Assembly (NCBI GenBank): GCA_038114465.1
Contig: JAYNQW010000004.1
Coordinates: 1 to 64,000 of the forward strand
Origin: CALINB01 sp938045325
GTDB taxonomy: Bacteria; Pseudomonadota; Alphaproteobacteria; Rhodospirillales; CALINB01
DNA: 64,000 nt
Direction: 5' to 3'
Shown: positions 1 to 9,712 of the stretch, in pieces
Numbering within the stretch: position 1 is the stretch's first letter
Layout of the letters: the number at the start of each line of letters is the position of its first letter
Made by a program: the position numbers and the translations under genes
The notes under the pieces: generated by a model
The model's input: only the letters and a program-made list of their open reading frames with translations
Database searches by the model: none
Told to the model about the DNA's origin: nothing

Positions 1-635
<635 letters not shown>

Positions 636-710
636 GCACTAGATTTGTGAACCGGTTCTACAAACCGCCCGGATCACTGTCAATCAAACACCTGAAATCG
701 ATATATCTCC

Positions 711-1220
711 TTAAGCCGGTTCGGCAATGGCGTATGAAATAATGCCTTGGGTCATCCGGTTGAGCTCCTTCACGGTCGTGCCGAAATAGCATTGCGGATG
801 GCCCGCCGGGACATAAATGGTATCGAACCGTTTCAGGCTAACATCGATCGCCATCAGGATGTCCGTGCCCGTCACTGCGACCGGCGCGACGCCCCGCATG
901 GCAAAACCGGTCGCCTGCTTAACACCGTCTTCGGTCATCGGTTCGGCCGAGCCCTTAAGGTTGAGGCACCGCGGCAGCTCAATGGGCTTACATTTATGAT
1001 CACCGGCGATAAACGCAATAATGGGTTGCCCGCCAATCATGTAGGGCAAGGACTGCACGACGGCGCCGGTTTCGATGCCGAGCTGCCCGGCGGCCTCGCT
1101 CGGGATTGTCGGGTCGTGCTTGAGCACCTTGACCTTTTTATCGTAACCCATCGCCTTGAGCGCACCCATAGCGCGTTTCACGCTGTCTTCTTTCGCCGGA
1201 TTGTTAAAAAACCAAACCAT
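711..1220 (-). CDS. YbaK/EbsC-family aminoacyl-tRNA deacylase
   Basis: This 169-residue protein resembles the YbaK/ProX family, cytosolic trans-editing enzymes that hydrolyse mischarged aminoacyl-tRNAs (for example Cys-tRNA(Pro) or Ala-tRNA(Pro)). The family core is visible: the segment around IETGAVVQSLPYMIGG, a basic strand, and the glycine-rich GFAMRGVAPV stretch. I start at the ATG at 1220, not the GTG one codon earlier, because AGGTGTG lies just upstream. The gene follows the glutathione S-transferase gene by 17 bases on the same strand, so they are probably co-transcribed. The exact editing substrate cannot be told from sequence. Length is normal for the family. Confidence 0.85.
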   Translation of the reverse strand: MVWFFNNPAKEDSVKRAMGALKAMGYDKKVKVLKHDPTIPSEAAGQLGIETGAVVQSLPYMIGGQPIIAFIAGDHKCKPIELPRCLNLKGSAEPMTEDGVKQATGFAMRGVAPVAVTGTDILMAIDVSLKRFDTIYVPAGHPQCYFGTTVKELNRMTQGIISYAIAEPA

Positions 1221-1237
1221 CACACCTGTCTCATCAT

Positions 1238-1867
1238 TTAAGCATCGGGCGGCACGCTCATGCCTTTTTGAACGGCCGGGCGGGAAGAGATCTCATCGAA
1301 CCAGCGTTTGACATTCGGAAACGCGTTTAAGTCAACCTGATGGCGCTCGTGGCGCGACACCCATGGATAGGTCGCAACGTCGGCAATCGAATAATTACTG
1401 CCCGCCAAATAGGCCACATCGCCGAGGCGCGTATCCATCACGCCGTAAAGCCGCTTGGTCTCGTTATGATAGCGGGTTTTTCCGTAGGGCACGTCTTCTT
1501 TCGGCCGGAACAAAAAGTGATGAGCTTGCCCGAACATCGGGCCAACACCGCCCATTTGAAACATCAACCATTGCAGCGTGTCGTAACGTGCGCGCGGGTC
1601 AGTCGGCAACAAATCGCTGCCGGTTTTCTCGGCGAGGTAAATCAAAATTGCGCCGGATTCAAAAACCGTATACGGGCCGCCGACCGGTCCGTCGGGGTCG
1701 ACAATCGCTGGAATTTTTGAATTCGGGTTAATGGCGAGAAATTCCGGTTTGTGCTGATCGCCTTTGCCAATCGCGATGAGATGGACGTTGTATGGCAGCT
1801 CGACCTCTTCAAGCATGACAGAAGCTTTTCGCCCGTTCGGTGTGCCCCAGGTATAAAGGTCAATCAT
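1238..1867 (-). CDS. Glutathione S-transferase, YfcG/YghU-like
   Basis: The 209-residue protein has an N-terminal thioredoxin-like domain and a helical C-terminal domain. The start MIDLYTWGTPNGRKASVMLEE, the NPNSKIPAIVDPDG segment with its cis-proline, and FESGAILIYLAEKTG match the glutathione-binding site of the YfcG/Ure2p-like (nu class) group. The known E. coli YfcG has disulfide-bond oxidoreductase activity with glutathione and little classical transferase activity, so this one may reduce disulfides in the cytoplasm. It is the promoter-proximal gene of a likely two-gene unit with the YbaK-type deacylase. Function is inferred from strong family resemblance. Confidence 0.9.
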   Translation of the reverse strand: MIDLYTWGTPNGRKASVMLEEVELPYNVHLIAIGKGDQHKPEFLAINPNSKIPAIVDPDGPVGGPYTVFESGAILIYLAEKTGSDLLPTDPRARYDTLQWLMFQMGGVGPMFGQAHHFLFRPKEDVPYGKTRYHNETKRLYGVMDTRLGDVAYLAGSNYSIADVATYPWVSRHERHQVDLNAFPNVKRWFDEISSRPAVQKGMSVPPDA

Positions 1868-2085
1868 TTCAACACCTTGTTCTAAGTCCGGTGGCTATCG
1901 TCGCCGCTAGCATAGGGAAATGACCGGCGTAAGCAAACCGGGAAAACGCCGCCAAATATGAAACGATGACGACGGCGGGAATTTAGCGTTCCCCTGACCC
2001 CATGCCTATGGCAAAATGCTGAAAATTTTACGAAAAACCAGCCGAAATCCGGATTTTCGGCAACGTAGCCCAAGGGAACAGAACT

Positions 2086-2991
2086 ATGGATTTTTCGACC
2101 CCCCCGCTCCGGCCTTGGCTCTTGGCCGGTGCCTTTGCCATGACCCTGATCGTCACGCCAGCAACTGCGCAGGAGAAAAGTGGCAAGATGAATGCGCCAT
2201 CCACCGAATCCGCCCAAAAGGACGATTCATCGAGTAACTGGTTTACGGACTTGTTCGGCATTCAAACGGAAAAAGCCAAAACCGAACAAACGGAGCAAAA
2301 GTCCGAGCCGCAAAAAAATCCGGCGACCACGGCAAAATCCGAAGCGGCGGAAGAAGAGGATAAAGACCCCCTCGAAGGCTACAACCGGTTCATGCACGGC
2401 TTTAACAAAGTGCTACGCGAAGCCATTCTTGATCCGCTTATCGACGGTTATCAGGCGATTACCCCCGATCCGGTCGAAAAAGCGATCTCTAACGCGGCAA
2501 AAAACTTAAACGAGCCGATTACAGCGGGCTCCAGTCTTTTGCAGGGCGATACTGAAAACGCAAAAAAAGCGACGCAACGGTTTTTGATCAATTCGACCGC
2601 TGGTCTCGGCGGCACGCAGGATGTCGCCAAGGAGGAATACGGCATCGAATCGCGTGAAGAAGATCTCGGCCAGGCCGCCGGCAAGGGGGGTGCCGAAGCG
2701 GGCGCACATATCGTGCTGCCGATCTTAGGCCCGTCTAACACCCGCGATGCCCTCGGCACGGCGGCAACCGCCGTAATTAATCCGATCGGTGCCGTCGGCT
2801 CGGCAGCCAAGGGTGCCGTTGAGTATTCCGACAAGCAAGACACGATCAAAGACGTCTCAAAAGGCGCGCTTGATCCGTATGTCGTCGAACGGGATGCTTA
2901 CGAGCAGCACCGCGAATATCAAATTCGCAACGCAGCCCCACCGGCACAAGAACAGGATTTTCCGGGTCTCGGCGACGAACCGGCGAAATAA
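2086..2991 (+). CDS. mlaA: MlaA/VacJ-family outer-membrane lipid asymmetry protein
   Basis: MlaA sits in the outer membrane and extracts mislocalised phospholipids from the outer leaflet, passing them to the Mla pathway. Residues ~95-285 hold the family domain, with DPLEGYNRFMHGFNKVL, the NEPITAGSSLLQGD segment and the LPILGPSNTRDALG signature. The N-terminus is a signal peptide ending near ATAQ. There is no lipobox cysteine, whereas E. coli MlaA is a lipoprotein, so this form is probably cleaved by signal peptidase I. An acidic and lysine-rich linker of about 65 residues follows the signal peptide. No other mla gene is nearby. It converges with the DUF1194 gene, 20 bases away. Confidence 0.9.
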   Translation: MDFSTPPLRPWLLAGAFAMTLIVTPATAQEKSGKMNAPSTESAQKDDSSSNWFTDLFGIQTEKAKTEQTEQKSEPQKNPATTAKSEAAEEEDKDPLEGYNRFMHGFNKVLREAILDPLIDGYQAITPDPVEKAISNAAKNLNEPITAGSSLLQGDTENAKKATQRFLINSTAGLGGTQDVAKEEYGIESREEDLGQAAGKGGAEAGAHIVLPILGPSNTRDALGTAATAVINPIGAVGSAAKGAVEYSDKQDTIKDVSKGALDPYVVERDAYEQHREYQIRNAAPPAQEQDFPGLGDEPAK

Positions 2992-3011
2992 TCTAAACGG
3001 ATCGGTAGCGG

Positions 3012-3878
3012 CTAAAAATCGTCATCATCCCGATGCATACGGATAAGCTCGCCGATATTGCACGGCGGCACGACGCGTGGCACGCCCGGTTTATGGCTTA
3101 CCGAAGTGGTGAGCTGGCTCTGTGCTAACTGAATACCGGGTGGTTGGCGGGGGCGTTCGTGAATACCGCTGATTTCTAAAATCAATTTGCGCCGGATGGC
3201 ACGGCTAAAGTCTTTAAAGTCTTTGGCGACTTCGATGAAGGCCGAGCGGCCGCCGATGACACAATGGCGGAAGTATAAATCCAGCGTTTCGATCTGCGGT
3301 GTGCCGTACGGGCTTGGCTTTAAATTGATGATCGGCAGACCATTAATGGTAACCCCTTTCGCAACGGCCCGGTCGCGCGCCAGGGTCACCAATTCGCCCC
3401 AATTATTCGGCCCGTCGCCGGACAAATCGACCACCCGGCGGCGGCCTAAAAATTTATTTTGGTCAAACCAATCGGCCGCAAACGAAATGGCGCCGGAAAG
3501 CGACGTGCGAGAGGCCGTTTCCGGCGGAATTTTAGTCAGCTTCTCAGCAAACGCTATCGCGGTGGCGGCGCTGTCGATCAAGGTCCAATCGACAACGATT
3601 TTGTTATGGCCATAGCCGGCCCACTCGAAATACCCCACGGCGATTCTGCGGTGATAGCCGCTAAGAATTGCACGGATAATTTGAGGGTGGCGAAAGGCGC
3701 GAATATAGCCCTCGCGCTGCAAAGCCGCTTCTTCGTCATCGACACTGCCCGATACATCCGCACCCAAGGCTAATTCCAGATCGACTTTTTGACTCGCCGC
3801 GCATGCGGAAGAGGACCCGGAAAGTACGGCTAATACGGTTCCGATGATAATGATCCAACAACGACCGAAACAGCCCAT
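3012..3878 (-). CDS. Secreted vWA-like protein, DUF1194 family
   Basis: The 288-residue product has an N-terminal signal peptide (hydrophobic residues ~8-20, ending near ACAAS) followed by a von Willebrand factor A-like fold. The MIDAS-type metal site is visible as DVSGSVDDEE and, further on, DLSGDGPNNWG. This pattern and the length fit the DUF1194 family, common in Alphaproteobacteria, whose role is unknown. It likely acts in the periplasm as a metal-dependent binding protein. It is followed in the upstream direction by a lysine-rich hydrolase-like gene on the same strand (64-base gap), but no functional link is evident. Confidence 0.8.
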   Translation of the reverse strand: MGCFGRCWIIIIGTVLAVLSGSSSACAASQKVDLELALGADVSGSVDDEEAALQREGYIRAFRHPQIIRAILSGYHRRIAVGYFEWAGYGHNKIVVDWTLIDSAATAIAFAEKLTKIPPETASRTSLSGAISFAADWFDQNKFLGRRRVVDLSGDGPNNWGELVTLARDRAVAKGVTINGLPIINLKPSPYGTPQIETLDLYFRHCVIGGRSAFIEVAKDFKDFSRAIRRKLILEISGIHERPRQPPGIQLAQSQLTTSVSHKPGVPRVVPPCNIGELIRMHRDDDDF

Positions 3879-3942
3879 CGCCAGAAGACTCCTGAAACAG
3901 ACTGCATATTGTCGTCCGTATTCAGGTCATTCGGCAAGGTGA

Positions 3943-4569
3943 TTATTTGATCCGTTTATATGGCTTCATACCTTTGCGCAGGTCCTTCTTCAGGGAGCCC
4001 GATCCATGATTTTCGAGAAGCCAGTTTTTCTTGAAGTTTTTCCAGTTAAATTTGACGTCTTTGTAAAGATACATCCTGCCGACATGCTTGCCGAACCGCC
4101 CGACGATATCGCTTTTTCTTGAATAGATTGTCAGATTTTTCGGCTTGCCGGCATTCTTTAGATACCCCCCGGCACCAGGCGGATTAAAAGCAATCCCCCG
4201 TTTGACTTTCTTTTGAACCGTCACGATTTGCGTGAGGTAACCGCCCAAAGAATGACCGACGACTTGAATTTCACTTAACTTAATCATCTGGCCGTTTTTC
4301 TTTTTCAACTTGGCGACTTTATCGACAATGGCCAGTGCTGCATCGATTTGCCGCCGTAACTTCTTCGACGGTTTTGGGCCTTTATTCAGGATCTTATTCG
4401 CCGTCGATTTTTTAGCTGTTTTTTTAATTTTGTAGATTTTTTTAATCGTCGCCTTAAATCCCTTTTTTGCCAGTTTCGGCATTTTGGCACCATCCACCAT
4501 CTTCTCCAGCAAATGACCCAAGGCGGCGTTAATCTCTTTTTTCCCAATCGATACTTGAATGAAACTCAT
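3943..4569 (-). CDS. Lysine-rich lipase-like alpha/beta hydrolase
   Basis: The 208-residue protein carries the nucleophile-elbow motif GHSLGG (Ser107), a downstream Asp154 in SDIVGRFG and His188 in ENHGSGS, spaced as in the catalytic triad of class 3 lipases. The N-terminal ~95 residues are extremely basic: the whole protein has about 45 lysines, roughly one residue in five. No signal peptide or membrane segment is visible. It is shorter than most lipases and lacks a recognisable lid. A cytosolic or cell-surface esterase is possible; substrate is unknown. The lysine richness is unlike its neighbours. Confidence 0.6.
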   Translation of the reverse strand: MSFIQVSIGKKEINAALGHLLEKMVDGAKMPKLAKKGFKATIKKIYKIKKTAKKSTANKILNKGPKPSKKLRRQIDAALAIVDKVAKLKKKNGQMIKLSEIQVVGHSLGGYLTQIVTVQKKVKRGIAFNPPGAGGYLKNAGKPKNLTIYSRKSDIVGRFGKHVGRMYLYKDVKFNWKNFKKNWLLENHGSGSLKKDLRKGMKPYKRIK

Positions 4570-4625
4570 AAGGAATAATATTCTTTGTCGGCCCCCATAA
4601 ACTTAACCACTGATGAGATCAATCT

Positions 4626-4832
4626 ATGAAAACTCAATCATTCCAACCTGTATGTATTATTATTCTCGGACTATTGGTGAGCGGCTGCACATTACTCGGC
4701 GCTGAATATAAATCGACGTCGACTGAGGTTCAGTCAAACAACGGCTTATCGGACCGGATAAAATCATTGGAATCGAGGATTGACAGATTAGAGCGCAAAA
4801 TCGACAGTTTGGATGAACGGATAAAACGCTAA
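4626..4832 (+). CDS. Small coiled-coil lipoprotein
   Basis: The 68-residue product has a lipoprotein signal peptide with lipobox LVSGC (Cys at about residue 21). The mature part ends in a heptad-patterned helix (SDRIKSLESRIDRLERKID) predicted to form a coiled coil, as in Lpp-type and YgdI-type envelope lipoproteins. It diverges from the lipase-like gene and converges with gatB, leaving only 12 bases between stops. The exact role is unknown; an outer-membrane structural or anchoring part is the likely class. Confidence 0.65.
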   Translation: MKTQSFQPVCIIILGLLVSGCTLLGAEYKSTSTEVQSNNGLSDRIKSLESRIDRLERKIDSLDERIKR

Positions 4833-4844
4833 AACTATAATAAA

Positions 4845-6302
4845 TCAGGAAGATAATTTTTTCTTCAGAATTTCATTTACGGCCTGCGGATTGGCCTTGC
4901 CGCCCGTCGCTTTCATCGCCTGACCGACAAACCATCCGGCGATCTTCTCGTTACCACCTTTGAATTGCTCAACCTGCTTCGGGTTATCAGCGATGATCTG
5001 ATCAATCACCCCTTCGATCTCACCGGTATCCGTGATTTGCTCCAGGCCTTTGTCCTTAACGATTTTGCCGGGATCGTCACCGCTTTCGACCATGATCTCA
5101 AACACATCTTTGGCAATCCGTCCGGAGATCGTGTTGTCGGCCATCAAGTCAAGCAATTGACCAAGGCTATCGGATGACACCGGGCTCTCTGCGATACCGA
5201 CACCCTTGGCGTTCAACACGGCAAACAAATTAGTAATAACCCAGTTTGCCGCGGTCTTGGCATCTCTCCCTTGAGCAACCGCTTCAAAATAATCGGCGGT
5301 TTCTTTTTCGGCGACCAGCACACCCGCGTCATAAGCGGACAAAGCAAAATCGCTCATAAACCGTTCTTTTTTATCATCCGGCAATTCGGGCAGTGTCTCT
5401 TTAATTTGATCGACGTATTCTTGGCTGAACTCGATCGGCAACAGATCGGGATCGGGAAAATATCGGTAATCGTGCGCAAATTCCTTCGAGCGCATCGAGC
5501 GAGTTTCTCCCTTTACGGAATCGAACAAACGCGTTTCCTGCACCACCTCACCGCCGGACTCGTAAACCTCCACCTGCCGGCGTGCCTCATACTCAATCGC
5601 CTGCATGACGAACCGGACTGAGTTGACGTTTTTAATCTCGGCGCGGGTCCGCAGTTCAGTCTCACCTACCGGTCGCACAGACACATTGACGTCGGCCCGC
5701 ATCGAGCCCTCTTCCATATTGCCGTCGCAAGTGCCCAGATAACGCAGGATCGAGCGCAACTTGCGCACATAGGCTCCAGCGTCCTCGGGGCTGCGCATAT
5801 CGGGCATCGAAACGATTTCCATTAACGCAACACCGGAACGGTTCAAATCGATAAATGACCTTTTCGGATCTTGGTCGTGTATCGATTTACCGGCGTCTTG
5901 TTCGAGATGCAGCCGCTCAATACCGACCGTCCGGGTTGAGCCGTCCGGCAAATCCAAAATCACGGCTCCCTCACCGACGATCGGATTCTTGAACTGCGAT
6001 ATTTGATACCCTTGCGGCAAATCCGCGTAAAAATAATTTTTACGATCAAACACGGAACGTAAGTTGATTTTTGCCTTTAAACCAAGTCCCGTTCGTACCG
6101 CTTGCTCGATGCATTTTTCATTGATGACCGGCAGCATCCCCGGCATGGCCGAGTCGACGAGCGAAACATTGTTATTCGGCTCGGCACCGAATGTTGTCGG
6201 CGCACCGGAAAATAGCTTTGCGTTCGAAACCACTTGCGCGTGCACCTCGAGGCCGAGGATCACCTCCCAATCACCGGTTTCGCCTTGAATCAAGTAGCTC
6301 AT
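4845..6302 (-). CDS. gatB: Asp-tRNA(Asn)/Glu-tRNA(Gln) amidotransferase subunit B
   Basis: GatB is the kinase and tRNA-binding subunit of the GatCAB complex, which converts Glu-tRNA(Gln) and Asp-tRNA(Asn) to the amide forms. The 485-residue protein is full length: the catalytic cradle starts with VILGLEVHAQV and includes DLPQGYQISQF, LEQDAGKS and RSGVALMEIVS, and the C-terminal GatB/YqeY tRNA-binding domain ends in NPQAVNEILKKKL. Its ATG overlaps the gatA stop by four bases, so translation is coupled. It is the last gene of the gatC-gatA-gatB operon. Confidence 0.98.
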   Translation of the reverse strand: MSYLIQGETGDWEVILGLEVHAQVVSNAKLFSGAPTTFGAEPNNNVSLVDSAMPGMLPVINEKCIEQAVRTGLGLKAKINLRSVFDRKNYFYADLPQGYQISQFKNPIVGEGAVILDLPDGSTRTVGIERLHLEQDAGKSIHDQDPKRSFIDLNRSGVALMEIVSMPDMRSPEDAGAYVRKLRSILRYLGTCDGNMEEGSMRADVNVSVRPVGETELRTRAEIKNVNSVRFVMQAIEYEARRQVEVYESGGEVVQETRLFDSVKGETRSMRSKEFAHDYRYFPDPDLLPIEFSQEYVDQIKETLPELPDDKKERFMSDFALSAYDAGVLVAEKETADYFEAVAQGRDAKTAANWVITNLFAVLNAKGVGIAESPVSSDSLGQLLDLMADNTISGRIAKDVFEIMVESGDDPGKIVKDKGLEQITDTGEIEGVIDQIIADNPKQVEQFKGGNEKIAGWFVGQAMKATGGKANPQAVNEILKKKLSS

Positions 6303-7783
6303 GATGCCTCTCCGGCCGAAAATTCAGGTTTGGCCGTAAAGTTTGCCTGGCGTTCCATCACACCAGCCACACGCAACACCGATTCCTCATCGAATGCTTT
6401 GCCGATAATTTGCATACCGAGCGGCAAACCGTTTTCATCCAACCCTGCCGGCACGGATATGCCGGGCAATCCCGCCAATGAGCTTGGCACCGTAAACACA
6501 TCGTTCAGATACATTGCGATGGGATCATCCATTTTTTCACCGATCGCAAAGGCTGCCGACGGGGCTGTCGGCGTTAATAGGGCATCGACAGTTTCAAAAA
6601 CTTTGCTGAATTCTTCCGAGATCAGCTTCCGCACCTGTTGAGCCTTCAGATAGTAGGCATCGTAATACCCGGCCGACAGCGCATAGGTGCCGATCAACAC
6701 TCGGCGGCGCACTTCTTCGCCGAAACCTTCACCTCGGGTGTTTTCGTACATTTCATCAAGAGAATCGCCGTCCACACGCAACCCGTAGCGCACACCGTCA
6801 TAGCGCGCCAGGTTTGAAGAGGCTTCAGCCGGTGCGATGATGTAATAAACCGGCAAGGCATATTTCGTCAGCGGCAAAGACACATCGACAATGTCGGCAC
6901 CGGCGTCTTTGACCCAATCGATCCCTTGTTGCCATAGTTTTTCAATGGCATCCGGCATCCCATCAATTCGGTATTCTTTGGGGATTCCGATTTTCATACC
7001 GCGAATATCGCCGGTTAATGCAGCGGCAAAATCCGGTAACGCGAACGGTGCCGACGTCGAATCCTTCGGATCATGCCCGGCCATGATTTGCAGCATCATG
7101 GCCGTATCACTAACCGTGCGCGTAAAGGGACCCGGCTGGTCCAATGATGAGGCAAATGCGATGACACCCCAGCGCGAACACCGGCCGTATGTCGGTTTCA
7201 TGCCGACGATGCCGCAAAATGACGCCGGCTGGCGAATCGATCCGCCCGTATCGGTACCAGTTGCACCGAGGCAAAGCCCCGCTGCAACGGCTGCCGCCGA
7301 GCCACCGGATGAGCCGCCCGGCACGAGGTCTTTATCGCTTTTACCCCGCCAAGGGTTTTTCGTCGGACCGTAATAACTGGTCACCGTTGCCGAGCCCATG
7401 GCAAATTCGTCGAGATTGGTTTTTCCCAACATCACGGAACCGGCCGATTTTAATTTTTCCGAAACGGTTGATTCATAAGTCGGCTTAAAGCCATCGAGGA
7501 TATGTGATGCCGCCGTCGTCAAAACACCTTCGGTACAAAACAGATCCTTATTGGCAATCGGAATGCCGTCCATCGGTCCCACGACATTGCCTTGCTTGCG
7601 CCGCTCATCGGATGCCCTGGCTTGTTCCAATGCGAGCTCCGGTGTTTCGGTAATAAATGCATTTAATTCCCGTGCTTTTTCAAGCGCACCAATGTGGGCT
7701 TGCGTTAGTTCGACCGCTGAAAATTCACCGTCCGCGAGTCCTTTTGAGGCTTCCGCCAATGTTAATGACGTTAATGCAGCCAT
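6299..7783 (-). CDS. gatA: Asp-tRNA(Asn)/Glu-tRNA(Gln) amidotransferase subunit A
   Basis: GatA is the amidase subunit that frees ammonia from glutamine for GatB. The 494-residue protein has the amidase-signature Ser-cisSer-Lys triad: Lys79 in PIANKDLF, Ser158 in GGSSGGS and Ser182 in DTGGSIRQP. The start codon overlaps the gatC stop by one base and the stop overlaps the gatB start. Presence of GatCAB usually implies that the organism uses the indirect route for at least one of Gln-tRNA or Asn-tRNA. Confidence 0.98.
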   Translation of the reverse strand: MAALTSLTLAEASKGLADGEFSAVELTQAHIGALEKARELNAFITETPELALEQARASDERRKQGNVVGPMDGIPIANKDLFCTEGVLTTAASHILDGFKPTYESTVSEKLKSAGSVMLGKTNLDEFAMGSATVTSYYGPTKNPWRGKSDKDLVPGGSSGGSAAAVAAGLCLGATGTDTGGSIRQPASFCGIVGMKPTYGRCSRWGVIAFASSLDQPGPFTRTVSDTAMMLQIMAGHDPKDSTSAPFALPDFAAALTGDIRGMKIGIPKEYRIDGMPDAIEKLWQQGIDWVKDAGADIVDVSLPLTKYALPVYYIIAPAEASSNLARYDGVRYGLRVDGDSLDEMYENTRGEGFGEEVRRRVLIGTYALSAGYYDAYYLKAQQVRKLISEEFSKVFETVDALLTPTAPSAAFAIGEKMDDPIAMYLNDVFTVPSSLAGLPGISVPAGLDENGLPLGMQIIGKAFDEESVLRVAGVMERQANFTAKPEFSAGEAS

Positions 7784-8070
7784 TATTCGACAACTTTCGG
7801 TACGGCGTAGTAATCATCGTCGGCTTGTGGCGCGTTAGCCAACACGCGGTCCGGATATTGACCATCATTGATAACGTCTTCGCGCTTCGGCGCCTCCATC
7901 GCGACGACACTAGTCATCGGTTCGACCCCCTCGGTATCGACTTCGTTGAGCTGCTCAATCCAGCCAATGATGTTTGAAAGCTCACCCGCGAGGCCGTCCA
8001 AGGCGTCTTCGGGCACCCGGATACGGGCTAAATAAGCTATTCGTCGGACGGTTTCTCGATCCAGCGCCAT
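7783..8070 (-). CDS. gatC: Asp-tRNA(Asn)/Glu-tRNA(Gln) amidotransferase subunit C
   Basis: This 95-residue protein matches GatC, the small belt-like subunit that stabilises GatA and GatB. The recognisable features are the N-terminal VRRIAYLARIRV segment, the IIGWIEQLNEVDTEGVEPM core and the conserved tail with REDVINDGQ and the terminal AVPKVVE. It opens the gatCAB operon. An alphaproteobacterial-type promoter lies 43-71 bases upstream of the ATG. Confidence 0.97.
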   Translation of the reverse strand: MALDRETVRRIAYLARIRVPEDALDGLAGELSNIIGWIEQLNEVDTEGVEPMTSVVAMEAPKREDVINDGQYPDRVLANAPQADDDYYAVPKVVE

Positions 8071-8112
8071 TGATTTGACCTCTAGGGAAGACAGTCATTG
8101 AAAACGGCGCGG

Positions 8113-8141
8113 ACCCTACCATCCCGGGCAGCCCTGCGCAA
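8113..8141 (-). promoter_or_regulatory. Candidate sigma-70 promoter of gatCAB
   Basis: On the minus strand a -35 box TTGCGC is followed after 17 bases by the -10 box TAGGGT. The predicted transcription start falls near 8106, about 36 bases before the gatC ATG. The boxes are imperfect, but the spacing is ideal and the position fits the first gene of the operon. Assigned by eye. Confidence 0.45.
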
Positions 8142-8185
8142 GCTACCGAAGCCCGATACACGGCCCAAATGCCCCCAAAAGCCAC

Positions 8186-9016
8186 TTATTTTTTCTTCTT
8201 TGAATTGTCGCCGTTTTGAAGCGCCTGCCAGATTTTCGGCCCCCATGCGCCGGCGGCGATTTCTACCGACTTTTTGAGGGCACCCGCAACCGTTTTAGCC
8301 TGTTTAGACTGAACCGCCGGCTTCTTACCGAACTCTTTGACGGTAATGGCATCGAATACAACGCGCTTCTTATCGTGTTGGTAAATTAAGATCGTCGACA
8401 ACCGCTGGTCGAAATCATCGATATCGACCTGCAATATATCAATGCTGATCTGATAATGGGGTTTTTTTGAAACTTGATACGGACCCTCAGTGATAAACAT
8501 CGGCAGGAAAAATTTGAACGTTGCATCTTTTTTCCGGCATTTGAAATGAGATTCATAATCCGAAATTTTAAAGACTTCGCCCTCAACTATACTTTTACCG
8601 ATAAATTTTATTTTAAAATCGCATTTAATGTTCTTTTGTGCGCGAATTTTTCCGCTAATTGGTTTTTTTAATTCGCCATCAATGATCGGAACCAGAACCG
8701 GGGCGAAAACAAAGCCAATTTTTTTACCGTCCTGCTTGACCGCAATCCAGGCTGCATCCTTTGGCTGGCCAAAGGCGTCGACCCATTCTCCGGCCTTTAA
8801 CCGGCCAACCTGTTTTGATTTGGTTTTTGGACCGGCTCGCACATTGACGTCTTTTAAAACAAGATACCGCCCAGCCAACGGCTTGATTTTAACGCCGCGG
8901 TAAACCTCATCCGCCGCAAGAACTGGCGGCGATATCAGAATCAAGCTGGCAAAGAAGAAAAATAGAGCGGCAATACTCAGGCAGCCGCGCTGGAGTCGGG
9001 CGTCCCCTCGACACAT
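8186..9016 (-). CDS. Secreted SH3-domain protein
   Basis: The protein has a bacterial SH3 domain, seen from YLVLKDVNVRAGPKTKSKQVG to GFVFAPVLVPI, with the usual NVRAGP motif. SH3b domains in exported proteins often bind cell-wall or other envelope ligands. A hydrophobic signal sequence ending in PPVLAADEV precedes it. The reading frame stays open to 9136, but the signal peptide is best placed if translation starts at the ATG at 9016; starts at 9046 or 9058 are alternatives. The rest, about 190 residues, is unfamiliar, and the protein ends in KKKK. It is upstream of gatC but separated by 115 bases holding the gat promoter. Confidence 0.65.
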   Translation of the reverse strand: MCRGDARLQRGCLSIAALFFFFASLILISPPVLAADEVYRGVKIKPLAGRYLVLKDVNVRAGPKTKSKQVGRLKAGEWVDAFGQPKDAAWIAVKQDGKKIGFVFAPVLVPIIDGELKKPISGKIRAQKNIKCDFKIKFIGKSIVEGEVFKISDYESHFKCRKKDATFKFFLPMFITEGPYQVSKKPHYQISIDILQVDIDDFDQRLSTILIYQHDKKRVVFDAITVKEFGKKPAVQSKQAKTVAGALKKSVEIAAGAWGPKIWQALQNGDNSKKKK

Positions 9017-9165
9017 GAAAATTGCACAATCCTGCCTCAATATCATACCTGTTGCCATATTGTTTGCTGTTCGGGCGAATAACAGGTTTATAGAAATGAT
9101 AATCGAGTGAGACGAAAGCCTCCATAACCTTTTCAAATTAAGTTAAAAGATTAATAATTCAGCTG

Positions 9166-9633
9166 ATGATTTTTGATAACCTCAACGGCCTGAAATCCGC
9201 TTTGGAAGCCAATTGCCGCGTTTTAGGCCTGGATGTTGGCTCTAAAACAATTGGGCTTGCCCTTTCGGATGTGACGCTCATGATCGCAAGTCCCCTCGAA
9301 ACAATTCAACGGGGCAAATTTTCGAATGATCTCGGTATTCTAAAAAATATTATCGAAGAACATGATGTCGGCGCCTTGATCCTCGGCTTGCCCGTCAGCA
9401 TGGACGGTACCGAAGGACCCCGTTGTCAATCAACCCGGCAATTTGCCGCAAACGTCGGCAACGCCATTGATATATCGATCGGATATTGGGACGAACGCTT
9501 ATCTACCGTCGCCGTCGAAAGGATCCTTGTTGAGGATGTAGATATGACCCGCAAGCGGCGGAGCGAAGTAATCGATAAGGCCGCCGCAGCCTACATTTTA
9601 CAAGGCGCGTTGGATTATCTGAAAAACCGATAA
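9166..9633 (+). CDS. ruvX: RuvX/YqgF-family pre-16S rRNA nuclease
   Basis: The 155-residue protein has the RNase H-like fold of YqgF/RuvX: VLGLDVGSKTIGLALSD carries the first catalytic aspartate, ALILGLPVSMDGTEGP the second strand, and DERLSTVAVER the conserved glutamate/arginine region, followed by DKAAAAYILQGALD. Family members process the 5' end of 16S rRNA and are also named Holliday junction resolvase-like. It diverges from the SH3 protein gene. Length is normal. Confidence 0.93.
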   Translation: MIFDNLNGLKSALEANCRVLGLDVGSKTIGLALSDVTLMIASPLETIQRGKFSNDLGILKNIIEEHDVGALILGLPVSMDGTEGPRCQSTRQFAANVGNAIDISIGYWDERLSTVAVERILVEDVDMTRKRRSEVIDKAAAAYILQGALDYLKNR

Positions 9634-9639
9634 GACCGC

Positions 9640-9667
9640 TTGACGCACTCGCACCGAACCCTAATGA
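9640..9667 (+). promoter_or_regulatory. Possible promoter for the ABM gene pair
   Basis: TTGACG at 9640-9645 is followed after 16 bases by TAATGA at 9662-9667, ahead of the first ABM gene at 9713. The -10 box is weak. Assigned by eye only. Confidence 0.3.
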
Positions 9668-9712
9668 TGCCTTTAACCTTGAATTCTATAAAAATTACTA
9701 CGGGAGATCGTC

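Noticed and set aside
747..1241. Plus-strand ORF of 164 residues
   Set aside because: It lies opposite the YbaK-type gene and has no recognisable motif. The minus-strand gene has clear family sequence.
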